A DNA stretch of 37,561 nucleotides from Firmicutes bacterium UBA5774 (lineage in GTDB: Bacteria > Bacillota > Clostridia > Peptostreptococcales > Anaerovoracaceae). Location of the stretch: positions 10,867-48,427 of the forward strand of contig DIEM01000050.1 in assembly GCA_002418625.1 (NCBI GenBank), given 5' to 3'. Position numbers and translations under genes: made by a program. This document shows, piece by piece, positions 7,632 through 14,900 of this stretch (position 1 is the stretch's first letter; every line of letters begins with the position of its first letter). The notes under the pieces are model-generated. The model was not told where the DNA came from. It searched no databases and was given only the letters and a program-made list of their open reading frames with translations.

Positions 7632-7717
7632 GTCATTCATCTCCTTTCTATTAAATCCTTTTAAATATGGCGATATTGCCACTGCATTAGTATGCAGGTC
7701 CTATACTCAAATCATAA

Positions 7718-7737
7718 TTATTAGCATATGCCCATAA
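7718..7737. promoter_or_regulatory. CATATG-centred operator copy B
   Basis: TTATTAGCATATGCCCATAA is an almost perfect 20-bp dyad (TTAT, GCATATGC, ATAA). It lies just downstream of the -10 of the DUF5320-like promoter, over the predicted transcription start. Occupancy there would be expected to repress. Confidence 0.6.
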
Positions 7738-7739
7738 TC

Positions 7740-7768
7740 ATCATAACGCGGTTAATGGCATATGTCAA
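7740..7768 (-). promoter_or_regulatory. Strong promoter for the DUF5320-like genes
   Basis: On the minus strand, consensus TTGACA (7768-7763) is followed by a 17-bp spacer and TATGAT (7745-7740). The start codon of the first gene is about 110 bp downstream. Copies B and C of the CATATG dyad bracket the promoter. Confidence 0.75.
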
Positions 7769-7771
7769 TAA
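7752..7771. promoter_or_regulatory. CATATG-centred operator copy C
   Basis: TTAATGGCATATGTCAATAA matches its own reverse complement at 16 of 20 positions. It overlaps the -35 of the promoter at 7740-7768, in the same register as copy A over the DUF89 promoter. Confidence 0.6.
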
Positions 7772-7977
7772 CTTGATAAAAAATTTTATTTTAAAATTTG
7801 AATTTTCTTTTTTGCGCAGTGTACGTCATTGGCGATCAAACATGAAGTACGGCAGGTGCGGTGTGATATTGCGTATGATATAATAAATGGGATGTAAATG
7901 TAATTAACAGCAAATATTTGAAGAAGGGTCTGCCGGAGCCATGCATGATCGCTTCCGGCGTTATTAAGGAGATTGCC

Positions 7978-8484
7978 ATGAAAGCATATTATGATACCCA
8001 CATTGCGGATTTCCGGATCCGAACGGCTTTGGAGCAGGACACCGGCCTGATCCTTCAGTTTATCAAGGAGCTGGCGGAGTATGAGCAGCTGCTCAATGAG
8101 GTTGTCGCGACAGAAGAGATCCTTCGCGAATCGCTGTTCATTAAGAAACAGGCGAAGGTCATCCTTGCGGAATACAAAGGAGAGCCGGTCGGCTTCGCGC
8201 TGTTTTTCCACAATTTTTCCACATTTCTTGGGACGGCCAACGTATATCTTGAAGATTTGTTTATAAGAGAAAGCCATAGAGGATTGGGACTTGGACAGGC
8301 CATGTTCGCCTGCCTTGCGAAAATAACGCTGGAAAGCGGAGGAGGGAGGCTGGATTGGTGGTGTCTGGACTGGAATGAGCCGTCGATCGCCTTTTATAAG
8401 CGGATGGGCGCCAAGGCGATGGACGAGTGGACCGTCTATAGAGTCGACGGAGAAGCATTGTCCGATCTTGCGAGGCGGCTGTGA
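7978..8484 (+). CDS. GNAT acetyltransferase, diamine (SSAT-like) type
   Basis: This is a 168-residue acetyl-CoA-dependent N-acetyltransferase. The acetyl-CoA loop is LEDLFIRESHRGLGLGQAMF (motif A R/QxxGxG/A near residues 88-110), followed by GGGRLDWWCLDWNEPSIAFYKRMGA and DEWTVYR. These two segments are typical of spermidine/spermine and thialysine acetyltransferase relatives, so a polyamine-like or lysine-like amine is the probable acceptor. AAGGAG six bases before the ATG at 7978 decides the start; an in-frame ATG 60 bp upstream (7918) lacks a site. The leader holds a GCCGGA/TCCGGC stem (7931-7959). It converges on the small membrane protein. Confidence 0.88.
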   Translation: MKAYYDTHIADFRIRTALEQDTGLILQFIKELAEYEQLLNEVVATEEILRESLFIKKQAKVILAEYKGEPVGFALFFHNFSTFLGTANVYLEDLFIRESHRGLGLGQAMFACLAKITLESGGGRLDWWCLDWNEPSIAFYKRMGAKAMDEWTVYRVDGEALSDLARRL

Positions 8485-8558
8485 TTTCAGCGGGATGCAG
8501 GTGCAGGCCGCATGTCGGCTATGCTGATCTTTCGGCGCTGACCGGATCGGGGAAGCGG

Positions 8559-8723
8559 CTACTCCTGCTCTTTCAGATTGGAAAAGAAAAAATAGGATAT
8601 TGCTGCGAAGGCGATCGTCGGAACGACAGCTTTTATATCAAAGTCCTTCATGATAAAGAGTGAAACGCCATAGAGTGCCGCAATCAGGAAAGCAATTGCC
8701 AGGATGAGATATTTTCTATTCAT
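8559..8723 (-). CDS. 54-residue membrane protein, unannotated type
   Basis: This is a short reading frame of 55 codons with a strong AAGGAGG seven bases before its ATG. It begins MNRKYLILAIAFLIAALYGV and ends KEQE. Two hydrophobic segments (about residues 5-24 and 33-49) flank a charged KDFDIK turn, giving a hairpin-like two-helix membrane topology with Lys/Glu-rich tail. It is divergent from the DUF362 gene, and its promoter probably includes the TATAAT on the minus strand near 8760. I recognise no family. The good ribosome binding site and clean topology argue that it is real. Confidence 0.65.
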   Translation of the reverse strand: MNRKYLILAIAFLIAALYGVSLFIMKDFDIKAVVPTIAFAAISYFFFSNLKEQE

Positions 8724-8794
8724 TTGACAACCTCCTTTCCGTAGTCTTCATTTGTTCATTATACAATAACAGGTGTGAAAAATCGAATAAAACA

Positions 8795-8824
8795 TTGGAA
8801 AATGTAGTCGGAAAATGCTAAAAT
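8795..8824 (+). promoter_or_regulatory. Promoter of the DUF362 gene
   Basis: TTGGAA (8795-8800), an 18-bp spacer and TAAAAT (8819-8824) lie 38 bp upstream of the DUF362 start. A plausible housekeeping promoter. Confidence 0.5.
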
Positions 8825-8861
8825 TATTCGTTGAGATTTATTAGAGACGGGAGGTAGCCGG

Positions 8862-10010
8862 ATGAAAAGCAAAGTTGCGGTCGTCAGATGTGATTCCTAC
8901 GATCCGGATCGTGTGCATGAGGCTGTCAGGGAAGGGATCCGCCTGATCGGAGGCCTTGAATCGATCATATCAAGGGACAGCAGGATCCTTTTCAAGCCCA
9001 ACCTGCTCAATAAAGCGGCGCCTGAACGCGCTGTCACGACGCATCCTTCCGTTTTCGACGCCGTGATCGGGATATTTGAAGAAAACGGATATACGGATCT
9101 TTTTTACGGCGACTCCCCGGGCAATCCGACCAACCCGGAGAAAATAGCCGAGACTTGCGGCATAAAGCAGATCGGCGATAAGCACGGCCTGCTGTTCGGA
9201 GAGTTCGGCAAAGGCCGGACAGTCGATTTTCCTGAGGGCATGTTCACAAAACAGTTTGAGATCAGTCAAGCCGCATTATCGGCCGATGCTATCGTCAACG
9301 TATGTAAAATGAAGACCCATCAGCTCGAGCGCATCACGGGCGGCGTAAAAAACATGCTCGGCTGTGTGTATGGCCTGAACAAGGGAATGTCCCACGCCAA
9401 ATACCCCGATGCGGATTCCTTCGGAAAAATGCTGGTCGACCTGAACAGATGCCTGAAGCCGAAGCTTCATATCATGGACGGCATCATGGCGATGGAAGGG
9501 AACGGTCCGGCATCCGGAACAGCTGTGCCAATGAACGCCATCATCATATCGACGGACCCGGTCGCAATGGATTCCGTCTTTTGCAGGCTCGTTGGACTCG
9601 ATCCGATGCTGGTGCCGACGATCCGATACGGAGAGGAGTACGGACTTGGAAGGTGGCGCGATGAGGATATCGAGATTCTAGGCGCCGACATCCAGGCATT
9701 GGCCAATCTTGATTTCGATGTATCGAGGGACATCGCCAAGGAGCAGAAATGGAAGAAGCTGGCTGGGCTGCGTCAAATATTGCTTAAAAAGCCGGTCATC
9801 ATCAGCGATCGGTGCATCAAATGCGGCATATGTGTCGATGCATGCCCGGTAGAGGGAAAAGCCATGCATTTCGCAGATGAAAAGCGCGACAAGCCGCCGG
9901 TCTATCAATACGATAAATGCATCCGGTGCTACTGCTGCCAGGAAATGTGCCCGCAAAAAGCGATAACGGTCAAGACGCCGATACTCGGCAGAATGTTCAT
10001 TTACAGATAG
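8862..10010 (+). CDS. DUF362 protein with two [4Fe-4S] ferredoxin clusters
   Basis: This is a 382-residue protein. Residues 1 to ~280 are a DUF362 domain, with motifs FKPNLLNKAAPERAVTTHP, GDSPGN, CKMKTHQLERITGGVKNMLG and PVAMDSVFCRLVG. The C-terminus carries two bacterial 4Fe-4S motifs: C318/C321/C324/C328 followed by Pro, and C353/C356/C359/C363 followed by Pro. Such proteins are thought to pass electrons to an attached or partner enzyme; the DUF362 reaction is unknown. GGGAGG ten bases before the ATG sets the start. It is 58 bp upstream of an FAD-dependent dehydrogenase-like gene, a possible redox partner. Confidence 0.9.
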   Translation: MKSKVAVVRCDSYDPDRVHEAVREGIRLIGGLESIISRDSRILFKPNLLNKAAPERAVTTHPSVFDAVIGIFEENGYTDLFYGDSPGNPTNPEKIAETCGIKQIGDKHGLLFGEFGKGRTVDFPEGMFTKQFEISQAALSADAIVNVCKMKTHQLERITGGVKNMLGCVYGLNKGMSHAKYPDADSFGKMLVDLNRCLKPKLHIMDGIMAMEGNGPASGTAVPMNAIIISTDPVAMDSVFCRLVGLDPMLVPTIRYGEEYGLGRWRDEDIEILGADIQALANLDFDVSRDIAKEQKWKKLAGLRQILLKKPVIISDRCIKCGICVDACPVEGKAMHFADEKRDKPPVYQYDKCIRCYCCQEMCPQKAITVKTPILGRMFIYR

Positions 10011-10068
10011 ATAAGTATGAGCCGGCCGGTTTGGAATAAACTGCTTGCCGGCGGATTGGAGCGATAAA

Positions 10069-11457
10069 ATGAAGAAATACGATATCATTATCGTCGGTGC
10101 CGGAGCGGCAGGCGTTTTCATGGCGTATGAGCTTACCAAGATCGACAACAGCGCATCTGTGCTGATGATCGAAAAAGGCGCCAGGCTGGAAAAGCGAATC
10201 TGCCCGATCAAGGGAGCGTGCCTCGATAATTGCATCAAATGCACTCCGTGCCATATTATGAACGGGTACGGCGGCGCCGGGACCCTGTCGGATGGGAAAT
10301 ACAATATCACGACCAAATTCGGCGGCGATCTGCACGCTTATGTCGGAACGGACGAAGCGCTGGAGTTGATGGAATATGTGGATCAGGTTCTCTGCAGCAT
10401 GGGCGGCGCGGACGCAAAGCTTTATTCGACCGGAAACTCCGACCTTAAGACAGTCGCGCTCAGGAACAATTTGCATCTTCTGGATGCAAAAGTCCGGCAT
10501 CTCGGGACGGACAGGAATTATAAAATACTGCAGCGCATGTTTGATTATTCCAAGGATCGAATCGACATAGACTTCGAGACGGAGGTGCTGGATGTTGAGG
10601 TCCTTGAAGAGGGCTTCCGCATCAAGACAAAGACAGGCGTGGAATATGAGTGCCGGGATCTTGTTCTGGCAACCGGCAGGTCCGGCTCTAAATGGATCTC
10701 GACGATCTGTGAGAAATACAAAATCGTCCTTGAGAGAAACCGCGTCGACATAGGCGTTCGCGTTGAATTGCCGGCGGAAATCTTCAAGCATATCACGGAT
10801 GAGGTCTATGAAAGCAAAATCGTCTATAAAACCGACAAGTACAATGATATGGTCAGGACGTTCTGCATGAATCCGTATGGCGAGGTCGTCTCTGAAAACA
10901 CAAACGGTATCGTGACAGTCAACGGGCACAGCTATGCCGATCCGGAATTAAGGACGGAAAATACGAATTTCGCCCTTTTGGTATCCAATAAATTCACGGA
11001 GCCCTTCAAGAACAGCAACGAGTACGGAGAATCCATCGCGAGACTGAGCAACATGCTCGGCGGCGGCGTCCTGCTTCAGCGATTCGGCGATCTTGTAAAA
11101 GGGAGAAGAAGCAGCGCCAGGAGAATGGAGAAGTGCTTTACGCGTCCGACTCTTCAGGCGACGCCGGGAGATCTGAGCCTTGTCATACCCAAGAGGCAAC
11201 TGGATAATATCATCGAAATGATCTATGCACTGGACAAGATCGCGCCGGGCACGGCCAACGAGGATACGCTGCTTTATGGAGTCGAAGTGAAATTCTATAA
11301 CTCCAAAGTCGAAGTCGACAGCAATCTTGAGACGAAAATCAAAGGCCTGTATGCGCTCGGAGACGGATCGGGCGTCACCCATTCGCTGTCCCAGGCGTCG
11401 GCAAGCGGTGTCCATGTGGCGCGCAGGCTGGCAGAGAAGTACTTGAATAATAGATAA
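10069..11457 (+). CDS. FAD-dependent dehydrogenase (COG2509-type)
   Basis: This is a 462-residue soluble flavoprotein. The FAD-binding GxGxxG is at residues 10-15 (GAGAAG). The family's cysteine-rich insertion follows, with C45, C51, C55, C58 and C61 and then MNGYGGAGTLSDGKYN. The C-terminus has the usual GLYALGDGSGVTHSLSQASASG FAD segment. This cysteine spacing marks the uncharacterised NAD(P)/FAD-dependent dehydrogenase family common in Firmicutes; the cysteines may bind a metal or form disulfides. The chosen ATG at 10069 follows TGGAG by seven bases; the ATG at 10045 is an unlikely earlier start. Substrate unknown. Paired with the ferredoxin-type DUF362 gene just upstream. Confidence 0.85.
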   Translation: MKKYDIIIVGAGAAGVFMAYELTKIDNSASVLMIEKGARLEKRICPIKGACLDNCIKCTPCHIMNGYGGAGTLSDGKYNITTKFGGDLHAYVGTDEALELMEYVDQVLCSMGGADAKLYSTGNSDLKTVALRNNLHLLDAKVRHLGTDRNYKILQRMFDYSKDRIDIDFETEVLDVEVLEEGFRIKTKTGVEYECRDLVLATGRSGSKWISTICEKYKIVLERNRVDIGVRVELPAEIFKHITDEVYESKIVYKTDKYNDMVRTFCMNPYGEVVSENTNGIVTVNGHSYADPELRTENTNFALLVSNKFTEPFKNSNEYGESIARLSNMLGGGVLLQRFGDLVKGRRSSARRMEKCFTRPTLQATPGDLSLVIPKRQLDNIIEMIYALDKIAPGTANEDTLLYGVEVKFYNSKVEVDSNLETKIKGLYALGDGSGVTHSLSQASASGVHVARRLAEKYLNNR

Positions 11458-11473
11458 TAATTAAACGATAATA

Positions 11474-11527
11474 GTTCGTGATAAAACGAACTTTAGCGAA
11501 AGAAAGCGGCTCGTTATCATGTTTTTT
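11474..11527 (+). terminator. Nested hairpins ending in a T-run, between the dehydrogenase and xpt
   Basis: GTTCGT (11474-11479) and ACGAAC (11486-11491) form a perfect stem. A competing stem pairs 11480-11484 with 11514-11518 and 11487-11489 with 11511-11513, leading to six Ts at 11522-11527. The second is terminator-like. It could simply end the upstream unit; the mutually exclusive first stem raises the possibility of an attenuator. A promoter between here and xpt favours the plain terminator reading. Confidence 0.45.
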
Positions 11528-11539
11528 AAGCATAATCAC

Positions 11540-11569
11540 TTTACTAAATATAGTATATAAGATTATAAT
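11540..11569 (+). promoter_or_regulatory. Candidate promoter for the xpt-nucleoside transporter operon
   Basis: TTTACT (11540-11545), 18 bp, then TATAAT (11564-11569). About 30 bp separates it from the xpt start, so the leader would be short. Confidence 0.5.
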
Positions 11570-11600
11570 GTAAACAGGATAATGTGCCGCCGGAGGGGAA

Positions 11601-12170
11601 ATGGAAATACTGAAACAACGGATATTGAAAGACGGCCAGGCTTTGGGCATTGGTATCCTCAAAGTGGATTCCTTCCTGAACCATCAGTTGGATGTGGGGC
11701 TGCTCAACGAGATCGGAAAAGAGTTCCATGACCGGTTTTCCGATGTGGAAATCACCAAAATATTAACAATAGAAGCGTCCGGTATCGGGATCGCCTGCAT
11801 GACGGCCCTGCATTTCAATGTACCGGTCGTTTTTGCGAAGAAATCAGAGCCGAGCACCATGACGGACGGCGCCTATGAGGCGGAGGTCTTTTCCTTTACG
11901 AAGAACAAGAACTATATCGTACGGGTTTCAAGGAACTTTCTGGACAAGGAGGACAAGGTGCTGATCATAGATGATTTTTTAGCCAAAGGCGGTGCGCTGC
12001 AAGGGCTTGAGGAAATCGTCAGGCAATCGGGAGCGAAGCTCGTCGGTGCCGGCATAGTGATCGAAAAAGCATTTCAGGAAGGCGGGAAGGCGCTCAGGGA
12101 AAAGGGTGTCCGAATCGAATCCCTCGCAGTTATTCAATCCATTAAGGATAATGATATAAAATTTTATTAA
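11601..12170 (+). CDS. xpt: Xanthine phosphoribosyltransferase
   Basis: This is a 189-residue enzyme of the type-I PRTase fold, the usual Xpt length. The PRPP-binding signature is KVLIIDDFLAKGGALQGLEEIV (about residues 118-139), and the N-terminus carries the Xpt-type VDSFLNHQLDVGL segment. It converts xanthine plus PRPP to XMP and pyrophosphate in purine salvage. GGAGG six bases before the ATG supports the start. It heads an operon with the BMP-type nucleoside transporter, 30 bp upstream of the BMP lipoprotein, so import and salvage are co-expressed. No purine-riboswitch consensus was found in front of it. Confidence 0.95.
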   Translation: MEILKQRILKDGQALGIGILKVDSFLNHQLDVGLLNEIGKEFHDRFSDVEITKILTIEASGIGIACMTALHFNVPVVFAKKSEPSTMTDGAYEAEVFSFTKNKNYIVRVSRNFLDKEDKVLIIDDFLAKGGALQGLEEIVRQSGAKLVGAGIVIEKAFQEGGKALREKGVRIESLAVIQSIKDNDIKFY

Positions 12171-12200
12171 AGGCATCACTAAGGAGGAGGAAAAAAACAC

Positions 12201-13304
12201 ATGAAAAAATTTCTCGCAGTACTATTGATCCTGGTTCTCTCCATGAGCATGTTCACGGCTTGCGGCGGCGGAACTGAAGAAGAGGCCGCTCCGGCGGAAG
12301 AGCCAATGGTCGTTGGATTCATCTATGTCGGACCGATCGGCGACAGCGGATTCAACTTTGCCCACGATCAGGGCAGGCTCTATCTTGAAGAGCATTTCGA
12401 AGGCGCGGTGACAACCATTTATCAGGAAAATGTGGCTGAAAACATGCAGGATGTCACAAGCACGGCCAAGAACATGATCGATCAGGGCGCGAAGGTCATC
12501 TTCACCACCAGCTTCGGGTTCATGGACGCTACCGAGACACTTGCAGCCGAATATCCGGATGTCACCTTTATGCATTTCTCCGGCTATAAAATGAACGACA
12601 CCAACTTTGGCAACTTCTTCGGCGCAATGGAAGAAGCCAGGTATCTTTCCGGTATCGTTGCCGGCATGAAGACTGAAACCAACAAAATCGGATATGTTGC
12701 GGCATTCCCATATACTGAATTGCTGATTGGCATCAATGCGTTCACCCTTGGAGCACAGTCCGTCAATCCTGACGCGACTGTCAGCGTCATCTGGACCAAT
12801 TCCTGGGGCGATCCTGCAAAAGAAAAAGACGCAGCTACTGCTCTTCTCGACCAGGGATGCGACGTCATGGCACAGCATGTCGATTCCACCGCTCCTCAGA
12901 TCGCGGCTCAGGAAAGAGGCGCTTGGGCAGTCGGATACAATACCGATTCCAGCGCCGCGGCCCCTGAAGCCTTCATGACCGCACCGCTTTGGAACCACGG
13001 CGTTTTCTATGCGGAACAGGTCCAGAAGGTCATGGACGGGACATGGACTCCTGAATCCTATTATGGAACCATGGCTGACGGCTATATCGGACTTCTTCCT
13101 CTGACCGCAGTCGCTCCGGAAGGCGCGCAGGAAAAAGTGGATGAGATCCAGGCCAAGATCCTTGCCGGCGAATTCCCGATCTTCACAGGTCCGATCTATG
13201 ACCAGAATGGGACTGAAGTCGTTCCGGCTGGCAAATCTCTCAATCGTGAAGAAATCTGGACGATGGATTATCTTGTAAAAGGCGTCCAGGGTTCACTCCA
13301 ATAA
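12201..13304 (+). CDS. BMP-family nucleoside-binding lipoprotein
   Basis: This is a 367-residue lipoprotein with signal peptide MKKFLAVLLILVLSMSMFTAC (lipid-attached Cys ~21) and a Glu/Ala-rich linker. A BMP (Med/PnrA-like) fold follows: VGFIYVGPIGDSGFNFAHDQG, ATAKNMIDQGAKVIFTTSFGFMD, GNFFGAMEEARYLSGIVAG and GYNTDSS. These proteins capture purine nucleosides outside the membrane for the downstream ABC components. AAGGAGGAGG lies well placed before the ATG. The downstream hairpin may stabilise this message, giving the usual excess of binding protein; that is inference. Confidence 0.92.
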   Translation: MKKFLAVLLILVLSMSMFTACGGGTEEEAAPAEEPMVVGFIYVGPIGDSGFNFAHDQGRLYLEEHFEGAVTTIYQENVAENMQDVTSTAKNMIDQGAKVIFTTSFGFMDATETLAAEYPDVTFMHFSGYKMNDTNFGNFFGAMEEARYLSGIVAGMKTETNKIGYVAAFPYTELLIGINAFTLGAQSVNPDATVSVIWTNSWGDPAKEKDAATALLDQGCDVMAQHVDSTAPQIAAQERGAWAVGYNTDSSAAAPEAFMTAPLWNHGVFYAEQVQKVMDGTWTPESYYGTMADGYIGLLPLTAVAPEGAQEKVDEIQAKILAGEFPIFTGPIYDQNGTEVVPAGKSLNREEIWTMDYLVKGVQGSLQ

Positions 13305-13333
13305 TAAAAATAAAATAACAATAAATAAAAAAC

Positions 13334-13357
13334 GGCGGCCCGGACGTATGGGCCGCC
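13334..13357 (+). other. GC-rich stem-loop between BMP and ATPase genes
   Basis: A perfect 8-bp stem GGCGGCCC/GGGCCGCC encloses an 8-base loop. An alternative pairing (CCCGGA at 13339-13344 with TCCGGG at 13359-13364) reaches the GGGAGG Shine-Dalgarno of the ATPase gene. No T-run follows, so a processing/stability or translation role is more likely than termination. Confidence 0.6.
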
Positions 13358-13373
13358 ATCCGGGAGGTTAGCC

Positions 13374-14900
13374 ATGCAACCGATTGCTGCAATCGAAATG
13401 AAAAACATTTCCAAGTCATTTGGCGCGATCCGGGCTAACGAAAACGTCGACCTGACCGTATTGGGCGGAGAAGTGCATGCGCTTCTCGGCGAAAACGGCG
13501 CAGGAAAAAGTACATTGATGAACATGCTGTCAGGGATTTACCGCCCTGACAGCGGTTCTATTTTTATTGATGGAAAAGAAGTTCGTTTTTCGTCGCCTAA
13601 AGAGCCGATCAAATTAGGAATCGGCATGATACATCAGCATTTCAAGCTGATCGATGTGCTGACCGCAAAAGAGAACATTGTTCTGGGCCAGGGCGGAAGC
13701 ACCATGATAAAGGGGAAAGAACTCTCGCAAGAGATTCGTGATATATCGGACCGTTATGGATTGGATATCGATCCGGACAAAAAAGTCTATGACATGTCGG
13801 TCGGAGAAAAGCAGACGCTCGAGATCATCAAAGTGCTCTACCGGGGCGCGCGGATCCTGATCATGGACGAGCCGACTGCCGTTTTGACACCTCAGGAAAT
13901 CAAGAGACTGTTCGAAATCATTCGAAATATGCGCGACCTGGGTTGCTCCATCGTCATCATAACACATAAATTGAACGAGGTTATGGAAATCAGCGACAGG
14001 ATCACAGTGCTGCGGAAGGGACATACGGTCGCGACGGTGGAAACGGCCAGGACCGAGGTCGGGGATCTTATTGAGATGATGGTCGGAAAAAGTGTCGATC
14101 TGGCCATAGCGCGGGAGGAATTCCTGAACGGGCAGCTTCTGCTTCAGGTCGATAATTTACACGTTTACGACAGTGAAAAACGAGAGGCATTGAGCGAGGT
14201 GTCCTTTGATTTGTACAGCGGAGAGATATTGGGCGTCGCAGGCGTTGCCGGGAGCGGACAAAAGGAGCTTTGCGAGTCGATCGCGGGGTTGATCAAAGCC
14301 GACAAGGGCAGAATATTTTTTGACGGGGATAATATCGTCGGCAAGAATCCCCGCGATATCATCAGGCTGGGCATCAGAATGGGATTCATCCCTGAGGACC
14401 GGCTCGGAATGGGACTCGTTGCCTCCATGGATATCGTCCACAATCTGATATTGAAGGATTACCAGAATCAGCCGGGCATATTCCTGAAGCGCCGTCATAT
14501 CATCGAAAAGGCGAATAAGATCGTCAAGCGTCTGGATATTCAGACCCCGGGGATCTATTCACCCGTCAGGAAATTGTCCGGAGGCAACATACAAAAAGTG
14601 CTGCTGGGAAGAGAAATCGATTCTAACCCCAGAGTCCTGATAACGGCTTACGCCGTCAGGGGCCTGGACATCGGTGCGTCCTACAAGATCTATGAGCTGC
14701 TGAATGAACAAAAGCAAAACGGTGTCGGCGTGCTGTTCATCGGTGAAGATCTGGATGTGCTGCTTGAACTGTGCGACCGCATCCTGGTCCTGTTTGACGG
14801 CAGGGTCACAGGCATCGTCGACGCCAAGACTGTAACGAAGGAAGAGATCGGCCTCATGATGGCCGGCGGACATCCGGCGAAGGAGGAGCTGACATGCTGA
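13374..14900 (+). CDS. Nucleoside ABC transporter, fused ATP-binding protein
   Basis: This is a 508-residue protein with two nucleotide-binding domains. The first has Walker A GENGAGKST, signature variant MSVGEKQT and Walker B ILIMDEPTAVL. The second has degenerate Walker A GVAGSGQK, signature LSGGNIQK, and VLITAYAVRGLDIG in place of Walker B. The degenerate second site is the rule for BMP-partner ATPases (YufO/NupO-like). It powers purine-nucleoside import with the two permeases downstream. Its stop overlaps the first permease start (14894-14900), indicating coupled translation. The AYAV variant lacks the usual catalytic Glu, typical of the family's second half but worth noting. Confidence 0.93.
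   Translation: MQPIAAIEMKNISKSFGAIRANENVDLTVLGGEVHALLGENGAGKSTLMNMLSGIYRPDSGSIFIDGKEVRFSSPKEPIKLGIGMIHQHFKLIDVLTAKENIVLGQGGSTMIKGKELSQEIRDISDRYGLDIDPDKKVYDMSVGEKQTLEIIKVLYRGARILIMDEPTAVLTPQEIKRLFEIIRNMRDLGCSIVIITHKLNEVMEISDRITVLRKGHTVATVETARTEVGDLIEMMVGKSVDLAIAREEFLNGQLLLQVDNLHVYDSEKREALSEVSFDLYSGEILGVAGVAGSGQKELCESIAGLIKADKGRIFFDGDNIVGKNPRDIIRLGIRMGFIPEDRLGMGLVASMDIVHNLILKDYQNQPGIFLKRRHIIEKANKIVKRLDIQTPGIYSPVRKLSGGNIQKVLLGREIDSNPRVLITAYAVRGLDIGASYKIYELLNEQKQNGVGVLFIGEDLDVLLELCDRILVLFDGRVTGIVDAKTVTKEEIGLMMAGGHPAKEELTC

Noticed and set aside
9997..10929. A 310-codon minus-strand open frame opposite the FAD dehydrogenase
   Set aside because: Shadow of the plus-strand gene, with no ribosome binding site or recognisable domain; the plus strand carries the GxGxxG and Cys motifs.
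11461..11600. Purine riboswitch upstream of xpt
   Set aside because: None of the conserved purine-aptamer junction bases or kissing-loop pattern could be found; only nested hairpins are present.
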